In this document: in pieces, positions 1-7,302 of the stretch | How positions within the stretch are numbered: position 1 is the first letter of the stretch | Layout of the letters: each line of letters opens with the position of its first letter | NCBI RefSeq assembly: GCF_003438495.1 | Contig: NZ_QSSH01000020.1 | Location: 24,077 to 42,145 of the forward strand | Direction of reading: 5' to 3' | Length of the DNA: 18,069 nucleotides | DNA from: Collinsella sp. TF05-9AC | Lineage (GTDB): Bacteria; Actinomycetota; Coriobacteriia; Coriobacteriales; Coriobacteriaceae | Position numbers and translations under genes: made by a program | Notes under the pieces: model-generated | Told to the model about the DNA's origin: nothing | The model's database searches: none | Seen by the model: the letters and a program-made list of their open reading frames with translations, nothing else

Positions 1-46
1 TCCGTCCTCTACCTGCGGCGTTGTCTTACTCCGGATGCGGCAGTTA

Positions 47-148
47 GGGACGTTCCTTTTCTGCCGGCAGTCTGGGATGTTCCTTGGGGTAGTCATTGGG
101 GACGTTCTTTAATGACTGGTCGTTTAAGAACGTCCCCAACGACTACCC
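47..148. repeat. GGGAYGTTCYTT repeats and 23-bp near-perfect hairpin
   Basis: Three related direct repeats of the form GGGAYGTTCYTT start near 48, 74 and 99. The third lies in an inverted repeat: the left arm 87-109 (starts GGGTAGTC, ends GACGTTCTT) pairs with 126-148, 22 of 23 bases, around a 16-nt loop. A 10-bp palindrome, CTGCCGGCAG, sits at 61-70. No T-tract follows, so it is not a typical terminator. It looks like a REP- or MITE-type intergenic element; that assignment is inference. Confidence 0.6.
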
Positions 149-151
149 AGA

Positions 152-219
152 ATGAGAGTGGATAATCTCCCGTTTTTGCCCTATACCAGCGCTAAAGGTG
201 GGAGATTATCCACTCTCAT
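152..219. repeat. 20-bp perfect inverted repeat (REP/MITE-like)
   Basis: The arm at 152-171 (ATGAGAGTGGATAATCTCCC) is the exact reverse complement of 200-219, with a 28-nt loop. It lies 3 bp from the preceding hairpin. A short reading frame starting at 152 runs through it but has no ribosome site and is not believed. From 220 to 354 I see nothing beyond the ribosome site of the next gene. Confidence 0.65.
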
Positions 220-367
220 CGAGCAAGTGTCCGAAAATCCGCCCTCATTCCTTCTTAGGACCCTCCGTCCCCGAGGATTCGAGGCTCGCCTGCCGAATGG
301 TCGATGCGGCCGTCCTGCGTCCATGTCACACTCAGGGGTGGCCTGACCCAACTTGGAAGGAGCCCCC

Positions 368-1018
368 ATGAGCCTTGACAACGTAACTCTGCGTGCCGCC
401 ACGCTCGATGACCTGGCCGGCATCGCCGCCATCTACAACCAGCTGTGGTGCAACACGCTGCGCAACCGAGGCGACGTCGAAGCCGCCGATTTCTGTGCGC
501 GCTTTAACATCGCCATGCAGCTGCAGCGCTCCCCCATCGCGCTCGTTGCCGAAGCTGAAGGCCGCATCATCGCCGCTTGCTGCATCGGTATCTTCGAAGA
601 CGGCAAACCACGCACCAATCCCACGTGGAAGCCCTGCTACAACGAGATGTTCGTCCAGGCAACCGAGATGGCAAAGACCGCCGATGCCAAGCTCGAAGGC
701 TCGCTCTTTGGCGATAGCCGCGAGAAGGCAACAGCCGACCGCTTTGCCGCCACGGGCAACGAATATGCCCAAGGCCAGCTCAACCTGATCATCATCGTGC
801 CCGAATGGCAGGGCAAGGGGCTCGGCCGTGCGCTCATCGACCTTGCGCGCGCCGAACTCGCCAAAGCCGGGTGCACCAAATTCTTCCTGATGAGCGACTG
901 CAACTCCGACTGGCAGTTCTACGAGCACCTCAACATGAAGCGCATCTTGGAGGATCACAGCCAGGACACCGGCGACGGATTTATCGTCTATATGTACGGA
1001 GGCGACACGCAGGATTAA
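368..1018 (+). CDS. GNAT-family N-acetyltransferase
   Basis: A 216-residue protein of the GNAT fold, which transfers an acetyl group from acetyl-CoA to an amine of an unknown substrate. The acetyl-CoA site is visible at about residues 138-165: a hydrophobic strand LNLIIIVPEW followed by the pyrophosphate loop QGKGLG (148-153) and an alpha helix; a later FYEHLNMK segment is the usual GNAT strand-helix near the C-terminus. No signal peptide or membrane segment, so cytosolic. The ATG at 368 is chosen because GGAAGGAG lies at 355-362, 5 nt upstream; a TTG at 353 would extend the frame but would bury that site. The gene stands alone, after the two hairpin repeats and facing the pseudogene remnants. 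Family is confident; substrate cannot be told. Confidence 0.85.
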   Translation: MSLDNVTLRAATLDDLAGIAAIYNQLWCNTLRNRGDVEAADFCARFNIAMQLQRSPIALVAEAEGRIIAACCIGIFEDGKPRTNPTWKPCYNEMFVQATEMAKTADAKLEGSLFGDSREKATADRFAATGNEYAQGQLNLIIIVPEWQGKGLGRALIDLARAELAKAGCTKFFLMSDCNSDWQFYEHLNMKRILEDHSQDTGDGFIVYMYGGDTQD

Positions 1019-1062
1019 CTTGCATGTCGCCTCACGGGCTTTCTACAAGACGGCCCAAACCA

Positions 1063-1668
1063 TCAACCAAGACGAGTCAACAAGGCGCGCTCTCCTCGGC
1101 AGCAAGGGCATTCGTGCTGTAACGAGTGGTGGAGATGGCCACGCTTGCACACAACTGTCTCGGATAGATAGCGGTCGAGCAGGCGCGCCCATGTGCGTGC
1201 GTCAAGACGCTCCTCCGCCCTGCCATACAGCGATCGACGGAGTGCCTCGCCCATAGTGCCGCTAAAATCATCGAGCTCAAGAGCGTACTTTGGGACAACG
1301 TATCCGACCAACGTCCCCACAAACGGGCTGTGCCCATTACACACGCAGCTGTTTATCAATGGTGCAGGCGGAATGTCATCGTCGTCCAGGTCAAATATGT
1401 CCAAGTCCAGCTCACCAGAAGCGTATGGGTGTATTCCGCGGTTAAGCATCTTAAAGATATGGACCGCGAGTCCAAAGTCATCCGTCTGTGGCGTAAACAC
1501 GGGGGCATTCGTGGACGCTGCCAAGCTCTCGAAATCGCTGATGCCGGCTATCTCCATGAGTTGAAGCACCTCGGGGGCAATATAGCCGGGAGCGGCGCAC
1601 GCAGTCCTATGTGTCACATCCGAAAGCGTAAAGCTATACGAGCGCCTTGATGGTATCCATGCCCGCAT
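1063..1668 (-). pseudogene. 5'-truncated Ser/Thr-kinase-like protein, C-lobe remnant
   Basis: The reading frame keeps the C-terminal half of a protein-kinase-like domain: a GYIAPEVL segment like the kinase APE motif, then DDFGLAVHIFKML followed by HPY (subdomain IX pattern), then RLDARTWARLL (subdomain XI pattern), and a tail with CKRGH and CPCC resembling a zinc ribbon. The N-lobe with the glycine loop and lysine, and the catalytic loop, are missing. Homology-like sequence begins near 1638; the ATG at 1668 only creates an artificial N-terminus and has no convincing ribosome site. The residues just before the APE-like segment (YSFTLSD) resemble kinase-like proteins with a DxxSF pattern there. 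I read this as a decayed fragment rather than a working gene. Kinase relationship is fairly sure, identity of the parent protein is not. Confidence 0.6.
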
Positions 1669-1804
1669 GCGCCGAAGCCTCGCAACCCTTCTGCCCGTTG
1701 AGCACGCACTCGAGCAGCGTATCGTATGCGCGCTGGGCTTCGGGGGCCAGGTACGCCCTGTTAAACATGCCCTCGGGTCGCACGTTTCCCTTCGAGTCGA
1801 TCAT
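1634..1804 (-). pseudogene. Unidentified gene fragment (5' end only)
   Basis: A frame from an ATG at 1804 reads coding-like (MIDSKGNVRPEGMFNRAY, then LAPEAQRAYDTLLECVL) and stops at 1634, overlapping the kinase remnant in a different frame. The composition suggests the start of a larger protein whose remainder was lost in a deletion that fused it to the kinase fragment. I do not recognise the parent; the EAQRAYDTLLECVL helix is only vaguely like leaders of transglutaminase-type proteins, which is a guess. A small inverted repeat (CAATCTG 1814-1820 with CAGATTG 1832-1838) lies just upstream. Confidence 0.3.
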
Positions 1805-1891
1805 ATAAGGCCCCAATCTGTTTGGTTTCCCCAGATTGTGTGCCCGCACACCCAAGCCGCACGGCCCGCCGTTCAGCTGAAACCACCACAC

Positions 1892-1926
1892 AAAAAGTCC
1901 GCCGACCATTGAAGTCGGCGGACTTT
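1892..1926 (-). terminator. Rho-independent terminator of agmatine deiminase copy 1
   Basis: AAAGTCCGCCGAC at 1894-1906 pairs perfectly with 1914-1926 around a 7-nt loop. Read on the minus strand the 13-bp stem ends in GGACTTTTTG, giving a U-run, 38 bp after the stop codon of the deiminase. Confidence 0.85.
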
Positions 1927-1964
1927 CGCGTGCGGACAATCAAGCACTGTTCACCATGGAACTG

Positions 1965-3086
1965 CTATTTACAGCGCGCCTTGGGCTGCTGCTGGGTGAT
2001 GCAGTGGATGTTGCCGCCGCCGTAGATAACCTCGCGAGTCATGATACCGATGACTTCACGGTCCGGATAAGCAGCCTGGATATCCTTGAGCGCCTGGGCG
2101 TCATTGGGATCGCCGAACTGCGGTACAAGCACTGCGCCGTTGATGGGCAGGAAGTTGAGGTAGCTCGGCTCGAAAGCATCCTCGGGGGTACGCGGCAGCA
2201 CGCCCTCGACGGGGTCAATCGTGCTGGCCTCCTCCTCGGTCATATATACCGAGGTCGCAGGCATAATCACCTTGTGGATCTTGAGCTTGCGGCCACGGGC
2301 ATCCGTCGTCTCGGAAAGCGTCTTATACGCCTCTTGGCACTCCTTGTAGAACTTATGGTTGGGATCATCGGTCCACATGCAGCAGACCTCGCCGGGCGCA
2401 CTAAAGCATGCGACGTCGTCCACGTGCCCGTTGGTCTCAAACGGGTCGATGCCATCCTTGATCCAAATGACCTTCTCGATGCCCAGGTACTCGGCAAGCT
2501 TCTCCTCGATCTGCTCCTTGGTGTACTGGGGGTTGCGGTCCTCATTGAGCAGGCACATCTCGGTGGTCACCACGGTGCCCTGGCCGTCGCAGTTAAACGA
2601 GCCACCCTCGAGGATATAATCCTCGGGACGATAGCGGTTAACCTGCTCGAGCTGTGCCACCTGCAGGCCAATGGAAGCGTCCTTGTCCCACGGGAAATAC
2701 AGGCCGTCAATGAAACCGCCGTAAGCATTAAAGTGGAAGTGCGAAAGAGCAAGCTCACCATTGTCATTAACAAGGAACGCCGGGCCGGGATCGCGAATCC
2801 AGCTGTCGTTGTACTCCATGTGGATAACGCGCACGTTCTCAACGCCGTCGAAGATCTCACACACCGCGGGGAAGTCTTCGGTGTTGACGCCCACAGTGAT
2901 GGGCTGAAAACGTGCAACGGTCTTGATGATCTCGGTGAAGACCTTCTGCGCCGGCTTGGCACCGCAGCGCCACACGTCGGAGCGGTGCGGCCACAGAATC
3001 CAGGTACGCTCCTGCTCCTCATACTCGCCGGGCATATAGAACCCGTCCTTCTTAGGTGTGGACTCACTCTCGTAGATGGTCTTCAT
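1965..3086 (-). CDS. aguA: Agmatine deiminase, copy 1
   Basis: Hydrolyses agmatine to N-carbamoylputrescine and ammonia in the cytosol (guanidino-group-modifying / peptidylarginine-deiminase-like superfamily). The 373-residue length fits the family. Catalytic positions are visible by comparison with the known enzymes: the DSWIRDPGP segment (Asp94/Asp99), Glu160 in YILEGGS, His221 and Asp223 in TNGHVDD, and the nucleophile Cys362 in GGGNIHCITQQ. The ATG at 3086 is preceded by AGGAG (3093-3097), 6 nt upstream. It is a single-gene unit ended by a strong terminator, divergent from a LuxR-type regulator, and 9.5 kb from copy 2. Unlike copy 2 it keeps the canonical RDxGP sequence, so it is the more orthodox deiminase of the pair. 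A 387-codon open frame on the opposite strand is a shadow. Confidence 0.94.
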   Translation of the reverse strand: MKTIYESESTPKKDGFYMPGEYEEQERTWILWPHRSDVWRCGAKPAQKVFTEIIKTVARFQPITVGVNTEDFPAVCEIFDGVENVRVIHMEYNDSWIRDPGPAFLVNDNGELALSHFHFNAYGGFIDGLYFPWDKDASIGLQVAQLEQVNRYRPEDYILEGGSFNCDGQGTVVTTEMCLLNEDRNPQYTKEQIEEKLAEYLGIEKVIWIKDGIDPFETNGHVDDVACFSAPGEVCCMWTDDPNHKFYKECQEAYKTLSETTDARGRKLKIHKVIMPATSVYMTEEEASTIDPVEGVLPRTPEDAFEPSYLNFLPINGAVLVPQFGDPNDAQALKDIQAAYPDREVIGIMTREVIYGGGNIHCITQQQPKARCK

Positions 3087-3264
3087 TTCAAGCTCCTAAA
3101 TTTCGGTGCTTTTGCTTGACGAGACCATGATGCGGCCGCACCGAGATGTTCTCAATGGTCCCTCGAGCCCCTTTCAGCGACCGACGGTATACCATTCGCT
3201 GACCTAAAGTTCTATTCAGGCCGAGAACATGACATACTGGGTTTCACAATGGAAAGGACGCCCT
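3087..3264. promoter_or_regulatory. Divergent promoter region aguA copy 1 / LuxR regulator
   Basis: The 178-bp gap must hold both promoters. It contains a 10-bp palindrome TGCGGCCGCA (3131-3140), an 8-bp palindrome GGTATACC (3186-3193), and a spaced inverted repeat ATGTTCTC (3146-3153) / GAGAACAT (3223-3230). On the minus strand TTGAGA, then 17 bp, then CATCAT is a weak sigma-70-like pair for the deiminase. These are candidate operators for the adjacent regulator; function is inferred. Confidence 0.4.
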
Positions 3265-4068
3265 ATGCCCCCATGCAATAAACAGCAAACTATTGAGCTG
3301 GACAGTACGACCTGGACCGCCCTCAACGAGCTCGCACTCGCAATCCACGCATCACACGGTGTCGATATGCTGCAAAAGGAGACCCTCGAGGGAACGACAG
3401 GACTCGTGCCTCATCGGATCGCCATGTTCGACCTGATCGAAGCGGCAAGCAGTGATGCGCCACGCTACGTCCACCCCGCAAGCAGCGGAATGGACGACCG
3501 CGCGCTGAGCGACTACTACAACCGCTACGCCGCGATGGACTATACAACATGGAGCTTTGACCTACATAAGGTCGGCGTCTACCGCGACCTCGACCTCGTC
3601 GACGTCGAGCGACGCGACGCGACGCCCATCTATCGCAAATGGATGGAACCGCAAGGCGTCTACTTTGGCTGCACGGCCACGCTCGCGCACAACGACAGCC
3701 CGCTGGGAAGCATCACCCTGTTTCGCGAACGCACGGCCGGGGACTTCACCGACACCGAGCTCGCAATCCTGCTCGAAATCGCTCGGCACGCGAGCCTCGC
3801 GCTCGCCAACCTCTATCCTCGGGGCATTAAACTCACCCAGACCGAAGACACAAACCATCTGAACGCCTTCATTACAGAACACAATATCCAACCGCGCGAA
3901 GCCGAAGTCATGCGGCTCATGCTCGACGGCAAAACGAACAAACAGATGGCAAACGAGCTATTCATAAGCGAGTCAACCGTCAAGAAGCACGTCAACGCCA
4001 TCTATCGCAAGCTCGGCGTCAGCAACCGCCTGGGCCTCATGACTGCCACGCAAAACATCCCGCGATAA
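3265..4068 (+). CDS. Soluble LuxR-family transcriptional regulator
   Basis: A 267-residue DNA-binding protein. The C-terminus (about residues 208-260) is a LuxR/GerE helix-turn-helix: [19 protein letters not shown], then [20 protein letters not shown]. The N-terminal 190 residues have no membrane segments and look like a GAF-type sensing domain (alternating strands and helices ending in [20 protein letters not shown], typical of the last GAF helix); this part is inferred. The start at 3265 is preferred because GGAAAGGA lies at 3251-3258, 7 nt upstream; an in-frame ATG at 3229 has no good site. It is divergent from agmatine deiminase copy 1, which makes it the likely local regulator, perhaps sensing agmatine or a product. 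Unlike the other two LuxR proteins here it is not membrane-bound. Confidence 0.85.
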   Translation: MPPCNKQQTIELDSTTWTALNELALAIHASHGVDMLQKETLEGTTGLVPHRIAMFDLIEAASSDAPRYVHPASSGMDDRALSDYYNRYAAMDYTTWSFDLHKVGVYRDLDLVDVERRDATPIYRKWMEPQGVYFGCTATLAHNDSPLGSITLFRERTAGDFTDTELAILLEIARHASLALANLYPRGIKLTQTEDTNHLNAFITEHNIQPREAEVMRLMLDGKTNKQMANELFISESTVKKHVNAIYRKLGVSNRLGLMTATQNIPR

Positions 4069-4069
4069 A

Positions 4070-4107
4070 AAAGGGCGCCCTCCATGCAGAGAACGCCCTT
4101 TGATTTC
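4070..4107 (+). terminator. Terminator of the soluble LuxR gene
   Basis: AAAGGGCG (4070-4077) pairs with CGCCCTTT (4094-4101), followed by TTTGATTT, immediately after the TAA at 4066-4068. The stem is 8 bp and the loop 16 nt, so the call is moderate. Confidence 0.6.
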
Positions 4108-4140
4108 GCCATTTGAATTAGTGTCGGCTCTGGCTCAAAG

Positions 4141-4355
4141 AGTAGACAGGTTTATTTTGGCAGGTTTTATCTGGGCAAATGTCAGCCGCCGCGAGGGAGC
4201 TGCCTTCCCTCGCGGCGGTCTTCTAGCAGAAAAACCAAGTGAGTAGGCTTTTTGTAGGAGACCAAGCACGCCCCAAAACGCCACAGCTCTGACCTGCGGT
4301 TTTATTGAGTATTTGTTGCGATGTGCTCGGCATATCCAAATAAGTCTACTCACTT
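4141..4355. repeat. Intergenic element with nested inverted repeats
   Basis: No gene is seen in 4108-4440. The stretch holds a 13-bp perfect hairpin, CCGCCGCGAGGGA (4186-4198) with 4206-4218, loop 7 nt, and a 10-bp inverted repeat AAGTGAGTAG (4237-4246) / CTACTCACTT (4346-4355). The outer edges are also imperfectly inverted (AGTAGACaggttTATTTTGG at 4141, CCAAATAAGTCTACT at 4336-4350). It could be a small mobile-type element or a structured non-coding RNA; neither is proven. CAGGTTTATT at 4147-4156 also resembles the operator-like motif seen at 9152 and 16925. Confidence 0.45.
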
Positions 4356-4378
4356 GCATCTAAGACGCACCAGATAGG

Positions 4379-4418
4379 CAAAAACCGCCGCAAAAAGGGG
4401 GCCGGTTCCCTTCGCGGC
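4379..4418 (-). terminator. Terminator of the DUF4143 ATPase gene
   Basis: On the minus strand GCCGC and AAGGG pair with CCCTT and GCGGC (outer arms 4387-4391 and 4414-4418; inner arms beside them), followed by GGTTTTTGCC. It sits about 25 bp after the stop codon. Confidence 0.65.
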
Positions 4419-4440
4419 TGTTGTTAATGCGCCGAGCTTG

Positions 4441-5610
4441 TTATCGTAAAAGCCAATCACGCGCCGAAACCACACTACAGTCTTTCGACTCATACGTTGA
4501 GTCCACGCGGGCCACAACATAGCGCGCATCTTTTGCAATGTCGATCTCATCGCATACAGTCTGTAGATGGCGGGCGTACTTATCGTGATACGTTCTGGAT
4601 GATTTTATTTCGATAGCCTTGGGACTCCCTGAGTTTGTACAGTCGAGCAAATCGATTTCACGCTTGCTGTCGTCCCTATAGAAATACAGCTCGGGATTCT
4701 CGCCCACGTTGAGATGGCTCTTCGCCGTTTCGGAAACGATGAGGTTTTCGAAAACGGCCCCCAGATAAGGGCTCTCCAATAGTTGCTCCAGTGATCCAAT
4801 TTTGAGCAAGTAGCAGAGCAGCCCCGTGTCGTAAAAATAGAGCTTGGGCGTTTTAGTTAGACGCTTCTTGGCATTTGCATAATAGGGCTGCAGCGAAAAC
4901 GTCAGGTAGCTCTGCTCCAGGATGGACAACCAGCTTTTAATGGTCGATACGCTCACGCCCGTATCTCGAGAAAGCGAGGATATATTGATGAGGGCACCGA
5001 CGCTCTGAGCAATTATGGACAGAAACTTATGAAACTCCGCCTTATTGCGCACATCAAGCAAGCCCACAACATCGCGCTCAACATAGGTATCGATATAGCT
5101 GGGAAAATAAACCGAGGACGGCATTCCGGCGGAACGCAGGCGAGGGTATCCCCCTTCGAGCGCGAACAAATCCACTTCCAGCTGCCCCTGCTGGCCCCTC
5201 TCCGCTTCTCGAAACGATAATGGCAGCAATTTTAAGATCCCGACTCGCCCGGCAAGAGACTGCCCGATGCTTTTCATCATCAAAAAGTTTTGCGAGCCTG
5301 TAAGGATGTATTGACCGGCGTCTCCCCGCTCATCCGAAACAACCTGGATCATTGAAAACAAATCCGGGGCGTATTGCGCCTCATCGATGATGAGTCCGCC
5401 CTTTCGGTTGCGGATAAAACTCACCGGATCCTCCAAGGCCGCGCGCCTCGTTTGAGGGTCCTCAAGCGTGACGTAGGAATAGTCGGGAAAGGCATGCCGA
5501 ACCAGCGTAGACTTACCACTCTGCCTAGGCCCTGTCAACGACACAACAGGAAACCAGCCTGCCATGCGAATGAGCAACTCATGCAAATCCCTGTTAATGA
5601 ACTCAGCCAT
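4441..5610 (-). CDS. AAA-type ATPase with DUF4143 domain
   Basis: A 389-residue member of the AAA_14/DUF4143 ATPases, a widespread group of uncertain function, often mobile or variably present. Visible in order: Walker A GPRQSGKST (27-35), Walker B GGLIIDEAQ (DEAQ at 76-79), sensor-1-like ILTGSQ, a winged-helix-like middle (ISSLSRDTGVSVSTIKSWL), and a C-terminal segment with EIDLL then AIEIKSS, which has the spacing of a PD-(D/E)XK nuclease-like core. Cytosolic. The start at 5610 is chosen because MAEFINRDL is the usual family beginning and AAGGGG lies 8 nt upstream; the frame stays open to an ATG at 5685, but that stretch is the repeat-containing promoter. It is monocistronic and unrelated in function to the agmatine genes. 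Its promoter repeats are described separately. Confidence 0.88.
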   Translation of the reverse strand: MAEFINRDLHELLIRMAGWFPVVSLTGPRQSGKSTLVRHAFPDYSYVTLEDPQTRRAALEDPVSFIRNRKGGLIIDEAQYAPDLFSMIQVVSDERGDAGQYILTGSQNFLMMKSIGQSLAGRVGILKLLPLSFREAERGQQGQLEVDLFALEGGYPRLRSAGMPSSVYFPSYIDTYVERDVVGLLDVRNKAEFHKFLSIIAQSVGALINISSLSRDTGVSVSTIKSWLSILEQSYLTFSLQPYYANAKKRLTKTPKLYFYDTGLLCYLLKIGSLEQLLESPYLGAVFENLIVSETAKSHLNVGENPELYFYRDDSKREIDLLDCTNSGSPKAIEIKSSRTYHDKYARHLQTVCDEIDIAKDARYVVARVDSTYESKDCSVVSARDWLLR

Positions 5611-5635
5611 ATCAACGCCCCTTATTACGCTGTTA

Positions 5636-5698
5636 CCATAATCGAATAGTTTCATTCTCCATAATCTTATAGTAGCGTTTACCATAATCTTATAGTAA
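5636..5698 (-). promoter_or_regulatory. Three direct repeats, 23-bp period, upstream of the ATPase
   Basis: CCATAATC begins at 5636, 5659 and 5682, exactly 23 bp apart. The second and third copies share CCATAATCTTATAGTA; the first reads CCATAATCGAATAGT. Read toward the gene each contains TATAAGAT- or TATTCGAT-like sequence that could serve as a -10 box. Two helical turns of spacing suggests a protein binding array on one DNA face. 23 is not a multiple of 3, which argues against a protein repeat. Confidence 0.6.
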
Positions 5699-5743
5699 CC
5701 CAGTTCAAAAGCATTATTTATAGAGCCGAAATCTCAGACCCTA

Positions 5744-5790
5744 AATAACAAAAGCCACCACAATGGGGGCTGTCCCCATTGTGGTGGCTT
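5744..5790 (-). terminator. Strong terminator after the MATE gene
   Basis: A 17-bp perfect stem, 5752-5768 (AAGCCACCACAATGGGG) with 5774-5790, loop 5 nt. On the minus strand it ends GGTGGCTTTTGTTATTT. It closes the amidohydrolase-MATE unit, about 50 bp after the stop. Confidence 0.85.
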
Positions 5791-5838
5791 GCAGGCGAGT
5801 TAACTTGTTCGACTATCGTACGCCAGCCATGTCCGAGC

Positions 5839-7215
5839 CTAGAGCGTGGCAAGGCGCTTGGACTCGTGCGCGGCGAGCGCAATGGAGATGATGCCAGTAA
5901 TGGCATCGGCCACCACCAGGGCGATCCACACGCCCTCGACACCCATCATGTTGCCGAGGAGGTACATAAGCGGCACCGAGCAGATCACATAGCGAAGCAG
6001 GCCCGTAAACGTGGCGACACCCACCTTCTCGACCGCCTGGAAATACATCGACATGGTCATGGCAAGATAGCCCAGGGCAACAGCCAGGATGACAGTACGC
6101 GTGGCGTTGGCGGCAACCTCAACGAGCGCAGGATCGCTGCCGGCAAAGAAGGCGCACACCGGGGTGGCGGCAAGCCAGAGCGCGACGGTGACCAGCGCCA
6201 GCGTCACAACCTGGTACTTAAGCGTGCAGGAGAGCGTCTCCTTAAGGCGTGCCCAAGCCTTTGCGCCGGCGTTGAAGGCAGCGATGGGCTGCAGACCGTA
6301 GGAGAAGCACTGGGCAACCATCATGGTAATGTAGAGGATGTAGCCGTTGATCACGCCAAAGGCTGCGATGTAGAGCGAGCCCATGTCGCCGCCGAGCGAA
6401 CCCAAAAGCGAGTTGGCAACGGTATTAAAGATAAAGGTCGCACCCTGGACCAGGAAGAACGGGAAGCCGATCTTGAAGATCTGGCCGCAGATGGCGAGGT
6501 CGAGCTTAAGGTCGGCCAGGCTAATCTGGAGCTGGGACTTTTTGCCCCCGATGAACCAGAAGATACCGATGGCCCAGATACCGATGGAAAGCCCGTAGTA
6601 CACGCCGGCGCCCATAACGCCAAACTTGAGCACAAACGTGGAAAGCGCGAGCCAACAGATGGCGACGATGGCCGAAACGGTCATGAGGTTGGCCTGGATC
6701 TGAACCTTCTCGTCCACACGCATCACAGCGGTGATCATCTGGCCAATGACCGTGAGCGGCAGCAGCACGGCGAAGGTGCGCACGCCGGCAACGGTATCGG
6801 CCATGATGTCGGGCGTGGCGCCAAAGAATGTGCAGATGGGCTCGGTAAACACTGCCATCACCACAGCAAGCAGCACACTCACGATCGTGGTGAGCCAAAA
6901 GCCCTGGCTAAAAGCCTTGCTTGCGCCCTTGATGTCGCCGGCACCCAAAAGGTTGCCCACCACGGCGGGCACGCCGGTGCCAAACAGGTTGCCAAAGGCC
7001 AGGTTGATGTACTCGACCGACATAATGATCGAGACACATGCCAGGCCGTGGGCACCTAGGCCCCAACCCATCACGAGGCCCTCAAGGACCACCATGATGA
7101 TCTGGGCGAGCATGCCCTGGCCGGTGACGATGGTGTACTTACGCACCAGACCGGGAATCGGTTGGGAGGCGAGCTCGCGCTCCTCCTCCACGGCAGCGGT
7201 TACTTCTTCTGCCAT
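5839..7215 (-). CDS. MATE-family multidrug/organic-cation efflux transporter
   Basis: A 458-residue integral membrane protein with about 12 hydrophobic helices arranged as two similar halves, the MatE-domain layout of NorM/DinF-type proteins that export cationic drugs or metabolites using a sodium or proton gradient. Family-type segments include PAVVGNLLGAGD near the first half and YGLQPIAAFNAGAKAWARLKET at the start of the second half, the usual QP.. FN.GA pattern. The start at 7215 (MAEEVTAAVEEERE) is preferred because GGAAAGGGGAG precedes it; the longer frame to 7293 has no support. It follows the amidohydrolase by 87 bp on the same strand and ends in a strong terminator, so the two are probably co-transcribed, possibly to process and then export a related compound. 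The substrate is unknown; a polyamine or amine is only a context-based guess. Confidence 0.88.
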   Translation of the reverse strand: MAEEVTAAVEEERELASQPIPGLVRKYTIVTGQGMLAQIIMVVLEGLVMGWGLGAHGLACVSIIMSVEYINLAFGNLFGTGVPAVVGNLLGAGDIKGASKAFSQGFWLTTIVSVLLAVVMAVFTEPICTFFGATPDIMADTVAGVRTFAVLLPLTVIGQMITAVMRVDEKVQIQANLMTVSAIVAICWLALSTFVLKFGVMGAGVYYGLSIGIWAIGIFWFIGGKKSQLQISLADLKLDLAICGQIFKIGFPFFLVQGATFIFNTVANSLLGSLGGDMGSLYIAAFGVINGYILYITMMVAQCFSYGLQPIAAFNAGAKAWARLKETLSCTLKYQVVTLALVTVALWLAATPVCAFFAGSDPALVEVAANATRTVILAVALGYLAMTMSMYFQAVEKVGVATFTGLLRYVICSVPLMYLLGNMMGVEGVWIALVVADAITGIISIALAAHESKRLATL

Positions 7216-7302
7216 TGTTCTCCCCTTTCCTTGAGAGAGTAGTGCTGAATGGATGTCAGGCGGCTGACAACTGGCACCAAGCCGCCCAATCAAACGATGG
7301 CG

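Noticed and set aside
152..346. 64-codon frame through the left-end inverted repeat
   Set aside because: Its ATG lies in the hairpin arm, no ribosome site, no recognisable product.
1956..3119. 387-codon plus-strand frame opposite agmatine deiminase copy 1
   Set aside because: It lies antisense to a gene with all catalytic motifs and a ribosome site; low-complexity Leu/Val/Asp/His-rich product typical of antisense frames in G/C-rich DNA.
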